DNA of 64,000 nt from Ceratotherium simum simum (Eukaryota; Chordata; Mammalia; Perissodactyla; Rhinocerotidae): the NCBI RefSeq assembly GCF_000283155.1, contig NW_004454207.1:13982279-14046278 (forward strand), given 5' to 3'. The position numbers were made by a program, and so were the translations under genes. The notes beneath the pieces are model-generated. The model saw only the letters and a program-made list of their open reading frames with translations, was not told the DNA's origin and ran no database searches. Below, one piece after another: positions 21,819-33,345 of the stretch (within the stretch, counting starts at the first letter, position 1; every line of letters begins with the position of its first letter).

Positions 21819-22022
21819 CAGTGCTGTTTAATAGAAACTTCTGTGAAGCCAGAAATGTCCTATATCTATGCTGTGTAATATGGTGGCCTCTAGCCACATG
21901 TGGCTATCAAGCACTTGAAAAGTGGCTAGTGCAACTGTGGAATTGAATTTATAATTTAATTCATTTTAATTTAAATATAAATAGCCACATGTAGCTAGTG
22001 GCCACCATAATGGACAGTGGAG
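21819..22022 (+). mobile_element. hAT-type short palindromic element (copy 2)
   Basis: Starts CAGTGCTGTTTAATAG, has inverted halves CTCTAGCCACATGTGGCT and AGCCACATGTAGCTAGTGGC around an AT-rich centre, and ends near GGACAGTG. The flanking octamers ATTTAGAG (21811-21818) and AATTAGAA (22023-22030) match at six of eight positions, as an old 8-base hAT target duplication would. Same family as 10213-10427. Confidence 0.75.
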
Positions 22023-22268
22023 AATTAGAACACTGACTGATTGGGAACAACCAGTCCCCTAAGCATGTCAGTGAACAATCTTGACCAGACGTTCTTATTC
22101 AGAACTCATATGTGCTTTCCTGGAGAAAGATTTTTATCATTATTGGAGTCTCGTTGCTGACATGAGCAACCTTATGGGGCATGTGGTCAGTGCAGAAGAG
22201 AGTCTCAGAGAATCCAGGAAAATAAAGAGACAAAGGAAGACAGGTTATCTGGACTCTAGACCCACTTT

Positions 22269-22519
22269 TTTTTTTTTTTTTTGTGAGGAGGACTAGCCCT
22301 GAGCTAACATCTGATGCAAATCGTCCCTTTTTTTCCTTGAGGAAGATTGGCCCTGAGCTAACATCCACGCCCATCATCCTCCACTTTACATGGGATGCCA
22401 CCACATCATGGCTTAACAAGCAGTGTGTCGGTGCGTGCCCGGGATCCGAACCTGCAAACCCCTGGGCCACCGCAGTGGAGCGTGCGCACATAACTGCTTG
22501 CGCCACCGGGCCGGCCCCA
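22269..22519 (-). mobile_element. ERE SINE, copy 4 (short form)
   Basis: Reverse-strand ERE beginning with a T run (tail) and ending at the head GCCACCGGGCCGGCCCC. A perfect 11-base target-site duplication, AGACCCACTTT, lies at 22258-22268 and 22520-22530. The 142-codon reverse frame and the 148-codon forward frame that cross it are largely ERE sequence. Confidence 0.95.
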
Positions 22520-22530
22520 AGACCCACTTT

Positions 22531-22874
22531 CTAATTGCAGAAGATATGCATTTAGCTATAAGTGATATTTTAATCTTAGAGGCTACCAAGCTGTGTAGGA
22601 TTCTACAAAGACATATTTACCACCCAGGGTTGTCCAAGGAGAGTGGGTTTTTAACCCGAGGGATGGTGAGATACCAAGGGCTGCTCTTGGCATTTCCTTT
22701 TCATAGATTTCTCAGGGCTCAGTGGGAAAAGAAAGCAAATGAAGCTTGCTTCTGTCAAGTTCCTTGTTTTCCAAGTTTGGACCTTGCCAGAAGAGGCGGT
22801 TGCACGCCCCATGGCAACACTGAGGGGGCACTTTTAGGCAGGTATCCTGACTTGGGGCTCATGGACTAAATCTG
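22531..22874. other. Open but unassigned stretch
   Basis: On the plus strand one frame stays open from inside the ERE to 22869, giving about 113 codons outside the SINE. I see no known domain, start context or splice site. It is more G+C-rich than its surroundings near 22780-22850. Probably chance. Confidence 0.3.
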
Positions 22875-23255
22875 TTCTGGTTATCTATTGCTACATAACA
22901 AACCACTCCAAACTTAGTGGCATAAAACAACAACAAGCATTTATTTGCCTCACAAGTCTGCAATTTGGGCAGGGCTCAGTGGTGACAGCTCATCTTGGCT
23001 CCATGTGATATAAACTGGGGCAGCCAGAAGTCTGGGGATGACTTAAAAGTTCGGGAGTCTGAAATCATATGAAGGGTCATTTTTCATGTTTGGTGGTTGA
23101 CGCCAAGGAGGCCAGCAGAGGCTGTATTGCCTTTTGTGACCTAGCCTTGCAAGTTACATAGCACCAGTTTTGTGATAGTCACAGTCCCATCCAGATTCAA
23201 AGTCAGGGAACATAGATCCTACTTCTTTATGAGATATGGGTAGATGCTTCTGGGA
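22875..23255 (-). mobile_element. MLT1-type MaLR LTR
   Basis: Starts GGTTATCTATTGCTACATAA, then CTTAGTGGCATAAAACAACA, GCAATTTGGGCAGGGCTCAG, and later TTTTGTGACCTAGCCTTGCA. This is the reversed order of an MLT1-group LTR. An internal part is deleted and the far end is worn. Confidence 0.75.
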
Positions 23256-23466
23256 CACCTTGAATTTGTAGGCGGTTTTTGTTTTCATTTCCTTTTTTCT
23301 GCTGATAGCATCCATAACTTAATATGATTCTAAAACTAATTTAGAGATATAGACAATTTTCATGACCCAAGAGGGAAATGCAGATTTCTTTATTACCCAC
23401 CCTAGGGCACAATCTTGGAAGTTAACAAATAGTATGATATATGACATTGCTTGATGTTACATAGAT

Positions 23467-23651
23467 CAGTGTTTCTCAAGCTTCAATGTACATACACATC
23501 ACCTGAGGATCTTGTTAAAAATGTAGATTCTGAATCAATAGGTCTGGATGGGAAGCACGTCTGGAGTGGATCCTGAGATTGTGTACTTCTAGAAAAGTTT
23601 CCAGGTGATGCTGATCCTGCTGATCTGTGTAGGCCACACTTTGAGCAGCAA
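23467..23651 (+). mobile_element. MER5A-like hAT-Charlie element
   Basis: Starts CAGTGTTTCTCAAGCTT, has ACATCACCTGAGGATCTTGT and TTTCCAGGTGATGCTGATCC, and ends CACTTTGAGCAGC. Length about 185 bases against 189 for MER5A. Confidence 0.88.
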
Positions 23652-24867
23652 GAACGTTACGTGTTTTCCCCCACCGCAACTTTGGAGCTTTTTACTGCTA
23701 CATATTATCATATATTATATCAAAATTATTAATAAATAATAATAGTTTACTTACTAATGATTGCACAATCAAGAGATATAACACGAGCAAAGTGCAAGCA
23801 TATAGTAGCTACAAATAATTCATTTATAAATCCTTAATTGGCCCATATATTCTCCTAGAGTGACACACCACCCAGGTCAGTCCTGTATTCTTGGCGGTCA
23901 CAGACAGGCTTGGCTGTACACTGCACAACTATAGGGACTGTCATTTGCATAGACCAGGATGTGAGCATTTACTCCTGGAGCTGTGAAATATGGTGGCCCT
24001 GAGTGTTCTCAAAAAACAAATAAAAAAGAAGCAATACTATTTAGAAAAGTCATCCTAACTTTCTCTACTGTTGCTCATTCCTTTTGTTTTGAATCATCAA
24101 TCCTGATTTGGGTCTTAGTCTTGTTAATTCATTGACTTCTAACTTCTAGCATTGGGTGAGACTATCTGAAACCCAATTCCACCCCCTGCATTCCCAGTTT
24201 TTATGCTTTTATCAAAGTTCTTTATAAAAGATAGTAGGTACTTAAATATTGTTTTGTATAAGCAACAGCAAACATATAGAGGGGCTTTATTTCAATCTCT
24301 ACTCTAGGTCACCCAAGGGACTGAGGACGAGGCAATCTGTATCTTTGTTGATGGCACTATAGGCTACATGATTTTTGCTATAGTCTTGAGTTAATTTCAC
24401 ATTTTCCTTTCAGAAGTGACCCATTGTATACAGAAATAATATTGTCCATTTTTAAAATTAAATAATGTGCTATGGAAGCAACAGTAACAGATTTCTAGAA
24501 ATAATTAATTTTTGATTCAGAAACTCTGAGGTATACCAGGTGCTCTGGTCCCTGAAGGGCGTGGCTAACCAATGACAACATTGATTTCTCTGGAGCAGCT
24601 GCCTCACCAGTATAACTGAAATGATTTTAGCCCAAGTATAACCCGTTTATAATTTACAATTCCTTATATGTGCGTGTGACTTTGTTTCATACTGAGCTTT
24701 AGTTCACAAACCCCCATTTCTACCAACTTCCAGATTTAAATGCGGTTAGCTCAGGATTTAAACTCAATTAATTTAATATTTTCCATTTTCCTTTTCTTCT
24801 CATAAATACTCAGGGATATTTTAAGGTCTTGCAAAATTTACACAGAACTCACACATTTTCCTGGTTG
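23652..24867. other. No gene or named repeat seen
   Basis: AT-rich DNA of 1.2 kb with no recognised repeat or reading frame. Confidence 0.4.
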
Positions 24868-25390
24868 TACTAGTTAGCTATCGCTGTGAAATAAGCCACC
24901 CCAGAACTCAGTGGCTTATACAACAAACATGTATTATTGCTCACAAGTCATCAGCTAGGTGTTTCTTATGGCCTCAGGTGGGTTCATTTAGGTATCTGCA
25001 GCCCTGCTGATCTGGCTGGGGCTCACTCACATGTCTGGCGTTCATCTGTCAATAGTCTGGTCTAGTATGACTTTTTCTGGGATAACTGGGCTCTCCTGAA
25101 AGGGATCTTTCATCCTCCAGAAGGGTAGCCCAGACCTGTTCAGGTGGTAGTGGCAGAGTTCCAAAAGAATATGTAGAAGGGCATAGAGTCTCTAGAGGTT
25201 CAGGCTCAGAACTCACACACCTCTGCTGCACTTCATTCTATTGGCCAAAGTAAGTCACAAGGCCAGACCAGTTTCAAGAGTTAGGGAAATAGATTCCACC
25301 TCTCAATGTGAGTTGTTACAAAGTCACATTGCAAAGAGTGTGTGTAAATAGTGGGAGAGGTGAAGTTTGTAACCATTTTTACAATCAATA
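24868..25390 (-). mobile_element. MLT1-type MaLR LTR, near full length
   Basis: Starts TAGTTAGCTATCGCTGTGAA, then CTCAGTGGCTTATACAACA, GGCTGGGGCTCACTCACATG, TTCATTCTATTGGCCAAAGT and TCCACCTCTCAATGTGAG. This is the full reversed order of an MLT1-group LTR, about 520 bases. Confidence 0.8.
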
Positions 25391-25639
25391 TATTAAACTG
25401 GCATTGGGGGAGAAGTCAGGTTTGTTTGAAAACTGAACATCAAGCTCCTTGCTTAGATTCACAACTGAGGGTCTAAATTTCCTTTGATGGCCTTTGATCA
25501 TGCTGGCTACATACTCTGTGCTCTCCTTATCCTGATACCAGATTCTTTTTGGGTGTCCTTGCTATTTCTTGGCCAGTTTTGAGCTACTCCTTCACTACAT
25601 TTAACTTCACAACGATTACCACATAGCTCACTAAACATT

Positions 25640-25800
25640 TTACTGAGTTATCTCATTTTTTGTCTCTCTACCAATTAGAATATAATCTCTTTAAGAGAGA
25701 GATTTTTGCCTGTTTTAATTATTGCTATATCCCCAGCACCCAGACCAGTGCCTGGAACATGATAAGCCCCAGAGAAGTTAGTTGAATAAAGAAACAATCA
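25640..25800 (+). mobile_element. L2 LINE 3' end
   Basis: ATATCCCCAGCACCCAGACC, GTGCCTGGAACATGATAAG, then AGTTGAATAAAGAA: plus-strand L2 terminus. Confidence 0.7.
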
Positions 25801-26054
25801 AATGGGAGGACTCAGAGAGTTCTCCTTCTCATGTCCATCCGCCTACACACTTCCCTCATTTTTTGATTCTCTACTACTTAAGTCTCAGCCCTCTGATCAT
25901 TAATGGGTCTTAATATGCCTGACAAGTCTTTGTAATAAAAAAGCAAACAAAACAATTTTTCTCTCTCTCAAGTTCATGGCTCTTGAGATTGAAAACCATG
26001 GCTTTCAGAAATATTGTCTCTGCTATTGTCTGTTTTCATTTTTATTTCTTTCAG
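25801..26054. other. Unassigned DNA ending in a splice-acceptor-like site
   Basis: No repeat recognised. It ends with a strong pyrimidine run TTTTCATTTTTATTTCTTTCAG at 26033-26054, shown in part here, which has the form of a 3' splice site. Confidence 0.35.
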
Positions 26055-26250
26055 AAGCTCAATTAACTTCTTGACTGTATTCCTTCTCCCCTTGAGGATA
26101 CTGAATGGTGGAGAGAAAAGTAATGGGCTTGACGAAACTTATACAGAAAGAAAACCCTCAATTAATATCTCAAAATATTATCCTGCTTTACAAGTTAAAA
26201 CTTTGCCATTTCCAGCCGATTCCAACTATGCTGATTACTCAGAAGACTGA
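26055..26250 (+). other. Exon-like open segment, product unknown
   Basis: After the acceptor-like CAG at 26052-26054, one frame stays open for 64 codons to TGA at 26248-26250. The first third is hydrophobic, the rest is hydrophilic with charged and Asn/Ser/Tyr residues and an acidic end (DYSED). A second frame in the same bases (26105-26305) is open too, which lowers its weight. No start codon in a good context, no upstream exon seen, and I recognise no protein family. It could be a decayed or lineage-specific terminal exon, or chance. Confidence 0.22.
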
Positions 26251-28084
26251 AAGTTTAGCTGAGCCATGCAATTTCATTGAATTAATTTTGGTTTTCAGTA
26301 TTTAAGGCAAAAATATCAAGTCTAAACTAATTTGTAATGGATGCAATTGCACTAAGTTGAGCGTCAAAATTACACACTTGTGTTGTAACTGTTTTTACAC
26401 TACCTTTGTAAGGCTTCATTAAAACTAACAGAAGGAAACACTAGTTTGAATTACTAGGTAAATATCAATAACTGTATTAAAATAAGCTACAAGTACATGA
26501 AGAGTAGATTAAATTACCTATATACCATGTTTCCCAAAATCTAGTCCCAGAATTACTAGGTTGCTCATCATCTAGGTTGCCCTTCCTACTCGGGTTTTCA
26601 TTTCTGATCTGTCTTGAAGGAGGTCAGATTAACTTTCCTCAACCTTACATAATATCAGGCCACAGGTTAAAAACTAGAAATATCTCAAGTATTAGCCATT
26701 AGATATAACCCAGGTTTCTTCAATCGGTCTTCAAGATTTGCTAGAGAATGGTGCAAACACCTTTTCTTACTTTATATTCTGCATTGACCACCTCCATGTG
26801 ACAACGTTACTGAAAGCTGTCTATCATGAAACTCAGTCTATGACGTGGATGTGAAGTGGGCCACTGTTAGATAATGTTGTATTGAACCTAGCAAAAGATG
26901 TCACACTAGCATACAGCAGACTCTAGAATCTGATTCTGTATTAAAGCCAGTCAAAATTGATCCAAAAGGAGAGGTATGCATATTCTGGTGGTCATATAAT
27001 AATCCAGACAAATGCATATGGATAGGATCTCTCTTCAGGGCCTTGGGCTCACAACTGCTCACCCCTTCCAAGTATGGCACCACTCATCTTACTCACTCTG
27101 GATCATTCACATGAGCCTGGTAAGCCATCAGATTGTTCTCGTTATTTTCAGAAGCTTTCTTACTTATTCTAAAAAGAAAAGAGATTGACATTTATTGAGA
27201 ACTTACTGTATGCCAGTTTCAACCCCACAGATTTGCCAGAAACTATGTCTATTATGCTTTGTGTTAGTAGTGGGTAGCCTGTTCTTTTTTTCTCTTACTT
27301 ATTTTTCCTCTTTTGGATGCTATCAGTACAGATAAGCTATTGATTGTAGATAAATGTTACTTAAGATTTAGATTGTGGAATACCAATTTAAGTTCTGAAT
27401 TATGATAAGCTCCCAAATCTCAGAAGATTTATGTAAATTGTTCATGGGAGTGTTTAGGTTTATATATATAAACCTGGTCAAGTAAAACTTTGACTCTTCA
27501 TTTTTTGAGAGTGAGGAAAAAAGTTTTAGTTAGCCATATCACTCTTTATATTTTTTTCTTTTTGCCAATCTTTATGCATGTTTTGTATTTATGGATGGAT
27601 GCAAACAGTTAACTTCTAGATTTTGTCAAGAGATTAGCATCTTCTTTGCGGAAGATTTTGGTTGCTGTTTTTGTTTCTGGCAAGATGCAGTGGGAATGGC
27701 AGAAAAATGTAAGAATGATAGAGGGAAATAATTTTAGTTGTTAGGCACTTATAAACAATAGGACGGGTGATACTTATAAAATTGAAATCTCTACACTCAG
27801 AGATGATAGAGTGTGGTAAAAGCTTAGAGAAGACAGTATAAGAGGGAATTATGGACAAAGACATATCTCCCTGTATATCATTTGAAGCAAGGAAGAAGAA
27901 TCATGCAGAGAATATAATGTTGTTAAAGCTATAATGTGTACACTATTTCAGAAAAGGAAAATTGATTTGTATCACAGCTCCTGAAACTAGAGTTTTATTT
28001 TAAAAGAACTCACATTTTTGAAACTGAGCTTCTGCAAGAATTTTGGCCACTTAGGAACAGAAATCGCATCTTTCCACTAATGAC
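26251..28084. other. Repeat-poor DNA, no gene seen
   Basis: AT-rich stretch of 1.8 kb. A possible MIR scrap (ACATTTATTGAGAACTTACT) lies near 27190. Open frames at 26901-27083 and 27634-27864 on the minus strand have no known motif. Confidence 0.4.
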
Positions 28085-28235
28085 TCATCAAACATCCACT
28101 GAGAATGTTCTACATATAAGGTGCTATAGTAGATACTGGCACTCTCTAAGTATGGTGGAAAGCGCTCCTCCTCTTGAGGAGTTCACAGCCTTCAGGAGAG
28201 GATCACTTGAACAGATCTTCACTTGGTTTCCAGAA
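28085..28235 (-). mobile_element. L2 LINE 3' end fragment
   Basis: CATCCACTGAGAATGTTCTA, AAGGTGCTATAGTAGATACT and CTCTTGAGGAGTTCACAGCC are worn reversed L2 3' blocks. Confidence 0.6.
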
Positions 28236-28461
28236 TAACATTCTTTTTTAGCTTTTCCTAACTCTCTAGATACTTTTTGCTGTTCTTTTTTGGCGGACCT
28301 CTTCCTCCGTCCTTCTCTTGGTGTTGGTATTTCTCAGATTTGGTTAAAATCTCTATTTGGGTAATCCCATCCTTGGCTTTATCTACTAATTGTGCACTGA
28401 TGACACCAAATATTTTATCTCTAAATTGAACACATATGCCCTAAAATCCAGTCCCATCAAC

Positions 28462-28583
28462 CAGGGTGACTGCATAATTTATTGACAAAACTGGAACATT
28501 TTGGGGGAGTGAAAGGAGGTACTATTAATAATTTTTTCTGGGGTAAAAATCATAAACAAAAACTGTCAATATGGTCATCCTAC
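28462..28583. mobile_element. Short DNA element with inverted ends
   Basis: The ends CAGGGTGACTGCATAATT and ATATGGTCATCCTAC are inverted relatives. The inside reads AAACTGGAACATTTTGGGGG and GTACTATTAATAATTTTT. It is a nonautonomous DNA transposon remnant of a mammalian family I cannot name for certain. Confidence 0.6.
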
Positions 28584-28591
28584 ATACATCC

Positions 28592-29003
28592 TACAGCCTA
28601 TTGGGCAGCTCTACTTGAGTGTCTTTTAGGCATTTAAACGTGATGGGCCGAGAGAACTCAACTTTCTTCCCTTCCCTATCTACTCCTCCTTCATTCTCTA
28701 CGTCAACACAATCATCCCCCCAATTGCCCAAGCCAGAAATATGGTCAGTATCCATAACTCCTCCTAATCTCTCACTTTCTCCTTCATACATCACCAAATT
28801 CCATCAAATGTTTTCCTTAATAATGACTACTAACTCTGTCGCCTCTCTCCATGTTACCATGCTTGTTGCTATTGCTTTAGTTAAGGCTCTGGATTTCTCA
28901 CCTGGATTAGGAAATAGCCAATTAAAAGTTTAGTACAGACCTTCTGACCTGAACTCCTTTAATCCATTCTTCACATTGTTTGTAGATTGTGCGTGTGGGT
29001 GTC

Positions 29004-29063
<60 letters not shown>

Positions 29064-29422
29064 TAAATATGTCTATATGTATCATTCCTCAGTTTAAAAT
29101 TTCCAAACCTCCTCAGTTTCTTTTGGGATAAAGTCTGAACTCCTTAGGCAACATTTAAATCCTCCATGACTTGGCTCTTGTGTACCTTTCAGCCTCTTTT
29201 ATCCTCATTCCTCACCTCAGCCACCTCACCTTTGTGTCTGGTCCCTCAGCAGCTGGAATAGCCTTCTCTCCTTTATTCTCTAATTCACGATCATTCTTCA
29301 AATCTCTTCTTTCCTGCTACTTCTCCAGGAAACTGTTCCTTTCTTGAACATCTGAATTTATTCTTCCTAAAAGAGTAACTTTGATTATAATTTCTCGTCA
29401 AATATTCAATTCTCTATTTATT
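28592..29422 (+). mobile_element. L2 LINE, ORF2 C-terminal region
   Basis: Plus-strand L2. 28592-28980 holds the segment before the C-terminus (GCATTTAAACGTGATGG, then a CAATTGCCCAAGCCAGAAAT block). After a microsatellite it resumes with TTTTGGGATAAAGTCTGAAC, GACTTGGCTCTTGTGTACC and GGTCCCTCAGCAGCTGGAAT. The frame at 28619-28933 is a dead ORF2 remnant. Confidence 0.78.
29004..29063. repeat. (TG)n(AT)15(AC)n compound microsatellite, palindromic
   Basis: TG run to 29020, fifteen AT units at 29021-29050, AC run to 29063. Because GT and AC runs are complementary, 29008-29063 is a perfect 56-base palindrome able to form a hairpin or cruciform. It sits inside the L2. Confidence 0.95.
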
Positions 29423-29424
29423 AT

Positions 29425-29690
29425 GTTTTTTTAAAATTCAGGTAAAATTTACATACAGTGAAATACACAGGTCTTAACTGAACTGTTAGATGAGTTTTGA
29501 CAAATGTATGCATCCATTTATCCAACACCCCAATCAAGATATAAAACATTTATGTCACCCTTGAAAGTCCCCTCATGCCCCCTTCCAGTCTATGCCACAA
29601 CTCATAGGCAACCACTATTCTGATTTTTATCACCATAGATTAATTTCCTTTGTCTCTAATTTCATATAAATTACTCATTTTCATTAAGCA
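29425..29690 (-). mobile_element. L1 3' end
   Basis: Reverse-oriented L1 tail: T run, CAGGTAAAATTTACATACAG, TGAGTTTTGACAAATGTATG, AGGCAACCACTATTCTGATT. It is 5'-truncated and non-coding, and lies directly after the L2. Confidence 0.85.
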
Positions 29691-29728
29691 ATAAACCAAT
29701 ATTCATGCTTATAAAAGACATTGCTTTA

Positions 29729-29981
29729 GGGGCTGGCCCCATGGCGTAGCAGTTAAATTCACACGCTCCACTTTGGTGGCCCCAGGGTTTGCAGGTTCGG
29801 ATCCCGGGTGTGGACCTATGCACCGCTTGTTAGGCCATACTGTGGCAGCATCCCATAGAAAGTAGAGGAAGATGGGCATGGATGTTAGCCCAGGGCCAAT
29901 CTTCCTCAGCAAAAAGAGGAGGATTGGCAACAGATGTTCGCTCAGGGCTAATCTTCCTCACAAAAAAAAAAAAGAAAAAAA
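29729..29981 (+). mobile_element. ERE SINE, copy 5 (short form)
   Basis: Complete plus-strand ERE with head GGGGCTGGCCCCATGGCGTA, B-box-like GGTTCGGATCC near 29794, core GGCCATACTGTGGCAGCATC, both 3' blocks, and a tail of A with single G. A target-site duplication is not clear, perhaps masked by the tail. Confidence 0.95.
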
Positions 29982-31529
29982 GATTTTTAGGGAACACAAT
30001 TGATTTAAATGTATAATGTTGATGAAGAAAACTTTCCAAGTATTTCATAGTGTGCCTGCTATAAGAGTCAAAAATTATGGTCACTAATATAGGCTGGTTT
30101 TACATTTTTATAGACTACTTAAAGCCTAGGTTTTTGGAATTCAATAATATCTTCTTTTTCTCTTATAAAAATAAGGAAGAAAATGGGTATCTGCCTCATT
30201 CAGCAAGATTCTGCTTAATAAGGCATACTTGTAGTGTTAGAAAATATGCCAAGTATGAGCCAGAATGCATGTAACTTGAGCAAGAGTCCTAATGAGCTCT
30301 GTAGGGGCAATTGCGCATTAGAATTCCAAATAAGGAGAAGCTAATTGTCAGCCAAATTTACAGTCAAAGGAGAAGGATCAGTGACTATATTAATGTGGAG
30401 ATTGCGAACTCTGTTGCATATTAGGATGAAAACCTCATGTGTTCTCACACATTACTTCTTGATTGAAGCTACTTTCATAACAGAGACTTCTGCCAAGAAG
30501 TAGGGTGGGGGAGTTCTTTGTCTAATTGCAAAGCAAATGGATTCAAATGAGGGCAAGAACTTTACCTAGTTTACAACTATAAATTGTTCCACAACACTAA
30601 GAACAGAGTCTGACACAGAACAGACACTTAATAAATAGTTGATAAGTAAATGAAGAAATCATTCTGGTTTTTCTTAATGCATAGGAGTAGCTATTGAATA
30701 TTTGAAGAATGTTATCATATCTGATAATCTTCGGAGGGAAAAAAGTACTTTCATTTCTTAAAATAATATCTGTTCAGCTCTCCAGTGAAATATTGTGTGA
30801 AGAAAATGGAATAGTTGAGACTTTTGGAGGGCCTAATGAGCCTTGCTGGTATTATTGAAGAAGAAGTTTTTATAGTTTTAAATGATCTGCAGTTGGAGCC
30901 AGACTACTTCCACATGACATAGAGGTTAAAACAGCCAGCAGTTTTTCAACTTTTGGCCAAAGCATTGCATTTCCACCCAACCATAGTTCAATCCCCTTTC
31001 AGCAGCCATCTCCACACACAGTGCCCTTCAATTGTTAGCCTCTGAAGGGCTATACTTTTGGAAAAAATAATATTTTTCATTTTCCTCAATGTAACCTATA
31101 AACCACACGAATATCCCATATTTTTATGAAATTGCTGTAGAACTGAGAAAATAGGTATTGACTGAGGCAAGGGACTAATTCTGACACTTCCTTTTAAGAA
31201 CTGAGGGTAGTAGTTTGTCAGACTATATGGAGTTGTGTCTTAGCTGGTGTATGTTGCAGATTGCAAAGTCACTTTGCCTCTAAGGATTTTTTAAAAATAA
31301 ATTCTATGTTAATGGATGCCATTGCACAGTTGTTTATCCCAATGAGAATGTGCTGTCTAATCAAGTGAGCAGGTATTTTCCGTATGCTTCATTGAGGAGT
31401 TTAAAGCCCATTAAACTAATAATTACACATGTTCAATAAATATGTTAAATACATCATTTGAGAGTTTGATATAACATATTAGATAGTAGAACTAGAAAAT
31501 AAGATTAATTATTTGAATGGACCACCAAG
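29982..31529. other. Repeat-poor DNA, no gene seen
   Basis: No repeat recognised except a possible L2/MIR tail scrap near 30615-30650 (ACAGACACTTAATAAATAGT). No coding frame. Confidence 0.4.
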
Positions 31530-31655
31530 AAAAAGTAAGAGGTGTGGTTTGCTGTGTTACCTTGATAAAGCCATTTGACTTCCTTGGATATCAGGTCCCT
31601 TGTTTATAAAATGAGAGGGTTATGTTATTTAATCTTTGAAATCTGTGTATCTTTA
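31530..31655 (+). mobile_element. MIR SINE fragment
   Basis: TGCTGTGTTACCTTGATAAA, GACTTCCTTGGATATCAGGT and TTGTTTATAAAATGAGAGGG match the middle of a plus-strand MIR. Confidence 0.6.
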
Positions 31656-33174
31656 ACTAGCTGAGATGTTGTAAGCAGTTTATCTTCGCAATGAGAATAA
31701 GAAGGATGGAAGTTGGCTTTTTAGAAAGAATTATGAATCCACTTAAACCAAAGGGCCTAAACACCAGTGAACAGGAGAAAAAGAACATATTCTCTTCTTG
31801 GAGGAAATCTGAAAGGCTATAAAATAATCAAGGGGGTTAATTCCTTGGGTCCTGTTAAGCTGTAAGATGTTGTTCTATTTGGGTCTCAGAGATGATTAAA
31901 TTATCCTAGCATTTCTTTGAAATGAGTAGTGGGTAATTAAATATGAGACTGTTATGTTTTTCCAGTGGGAAAGTCATCAGAAATGGAGAGATCATGGGGA
32001 AGAAGGTGGGAGAGAGAATAGAAACTGGGTGATTAAAACCAAACAAGTTCACATCAAAATTGAAAGGGCTTATTTTTAGGGCAACATAAGTTCTTACAAC
32101 ACTTTAAGTACAACACAAGGCAACTAGTTACTTTATAATTATAAATTCGTTTTGGCCAGGGAAATGAAGTGTTCTTATGGAGATCTTTTCTGCTCAGCAA
32201 GTAGAGTTGAAATGTAGGAAAACAGAGCGATGAAAGAAGCTCATGCTGTGTGTGGGGCTGAGGCACTGCCATTACCAAGCACCAGGGGCCCCATAGACTG
32301 GGGTAGATGACGCTTAAGCATTAGTTCATATTTTTCCAATTAAGCATAAGTTGTGTTTCTTTATGTGTTACAAAAGAGTTAGTCATTTAGTCCCCATAAG
32401 GAGTATTTTATCAAAAGCAACGATTATAGCCAGAGACAAAGGAGCCTGTAACTGGATTATAGGCCTCCCCCATTGTAACAGGATTCAGCTCCATACACAG
32501 CTAATTGTGATGTAATGGTGATAGCTTTTGGAATGAAAATAGTTGTCAATAAAAGAGGAAGCTGGCAAGATATTATGAATGAAATGGTGGCTGAGGAATT
32601 AAAATATAATACACTAAAACTTTTACAAAACTCTATAATTAAGCATAGTGAAATGAGCAGATATATAACATAAGCATTTAATATTTAACTTGACTTTTTT
32701 CCTTAGTCTTTCATTTGTTCAGCTCATATGGGTCTGTCTTTCTGGATCTTAGTTTATACTTGTAGGCCTGAGGCTTAACTTGGAAGAGGTACCTCAAATA
32801 GGTTAGACATCTTCAAATTTCAACTCTAGATTTAAATAAAAGATTATTTATTTTATCACAGTATTGTTTTAATCTGAAATCTATGTTTTGTGCCTACTAA
32901 CACCTACATAATCTATTGCCCTCAAGAGGGAAAGGAGTCTCCCACAAACATCATTCCAAGATTGAGTAGGTATCTCCAGGTGATAATACCTCTGTAAACA
33001 TAGGCAGTGTGCTCACCTGGTGGATTCATACAGGCTTTGCACTTATGGGGGCAACAAGTCAGATTCAATACCCCAGTAAATGCAAGTACAGTTTGGTTTT
33101 TATTTCAATGACTCCCTCATTTGCAATAGAACATGGTGATTGTGAATTTCATTTTGGGTTTCAAAAAAAATTGT
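31656..33174. other. Repeat-poor DNA, no gene seen
   Basis: 1.5 kb without a recognised repeat. The minus frame 32054-32278 and plus frame 33009-33251 are short and carry no motif I know. Confidence 0.4.
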
Positions 33175-33345
33175 GTTTGAGACCCACCACTTCTACCAAC
33201 AAGTTATGTTTCTCATCTGAAAAAGCAGAGATAATAATAATGCAATCATAGGATTGTTGTGGAAAAAACAAGGAGATAATGAATGTAAAGGGCTCAGTAG
33301 AGCCTGCCACATAGTAAGTTCCCAGTAGATATTCCTGTTGTTCTT
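33175..33345 (+). mobile_element. MIR SINE
   Basis: CCACCACTTCTACCAACAAG, TCATCTGAAAAAGCAGAGAT, GGATTGTTGTGGAAAAAACA, then CCTGCCACATAGTAAGTTCC: a plus-strand MIR 3' half. Confidence 0.75.

Noticed and set aside
22099..22527. 142-codon reverse frame
   Set aside because: It covers the ERE at 22269-22519 including its T run as a Lys stretch.
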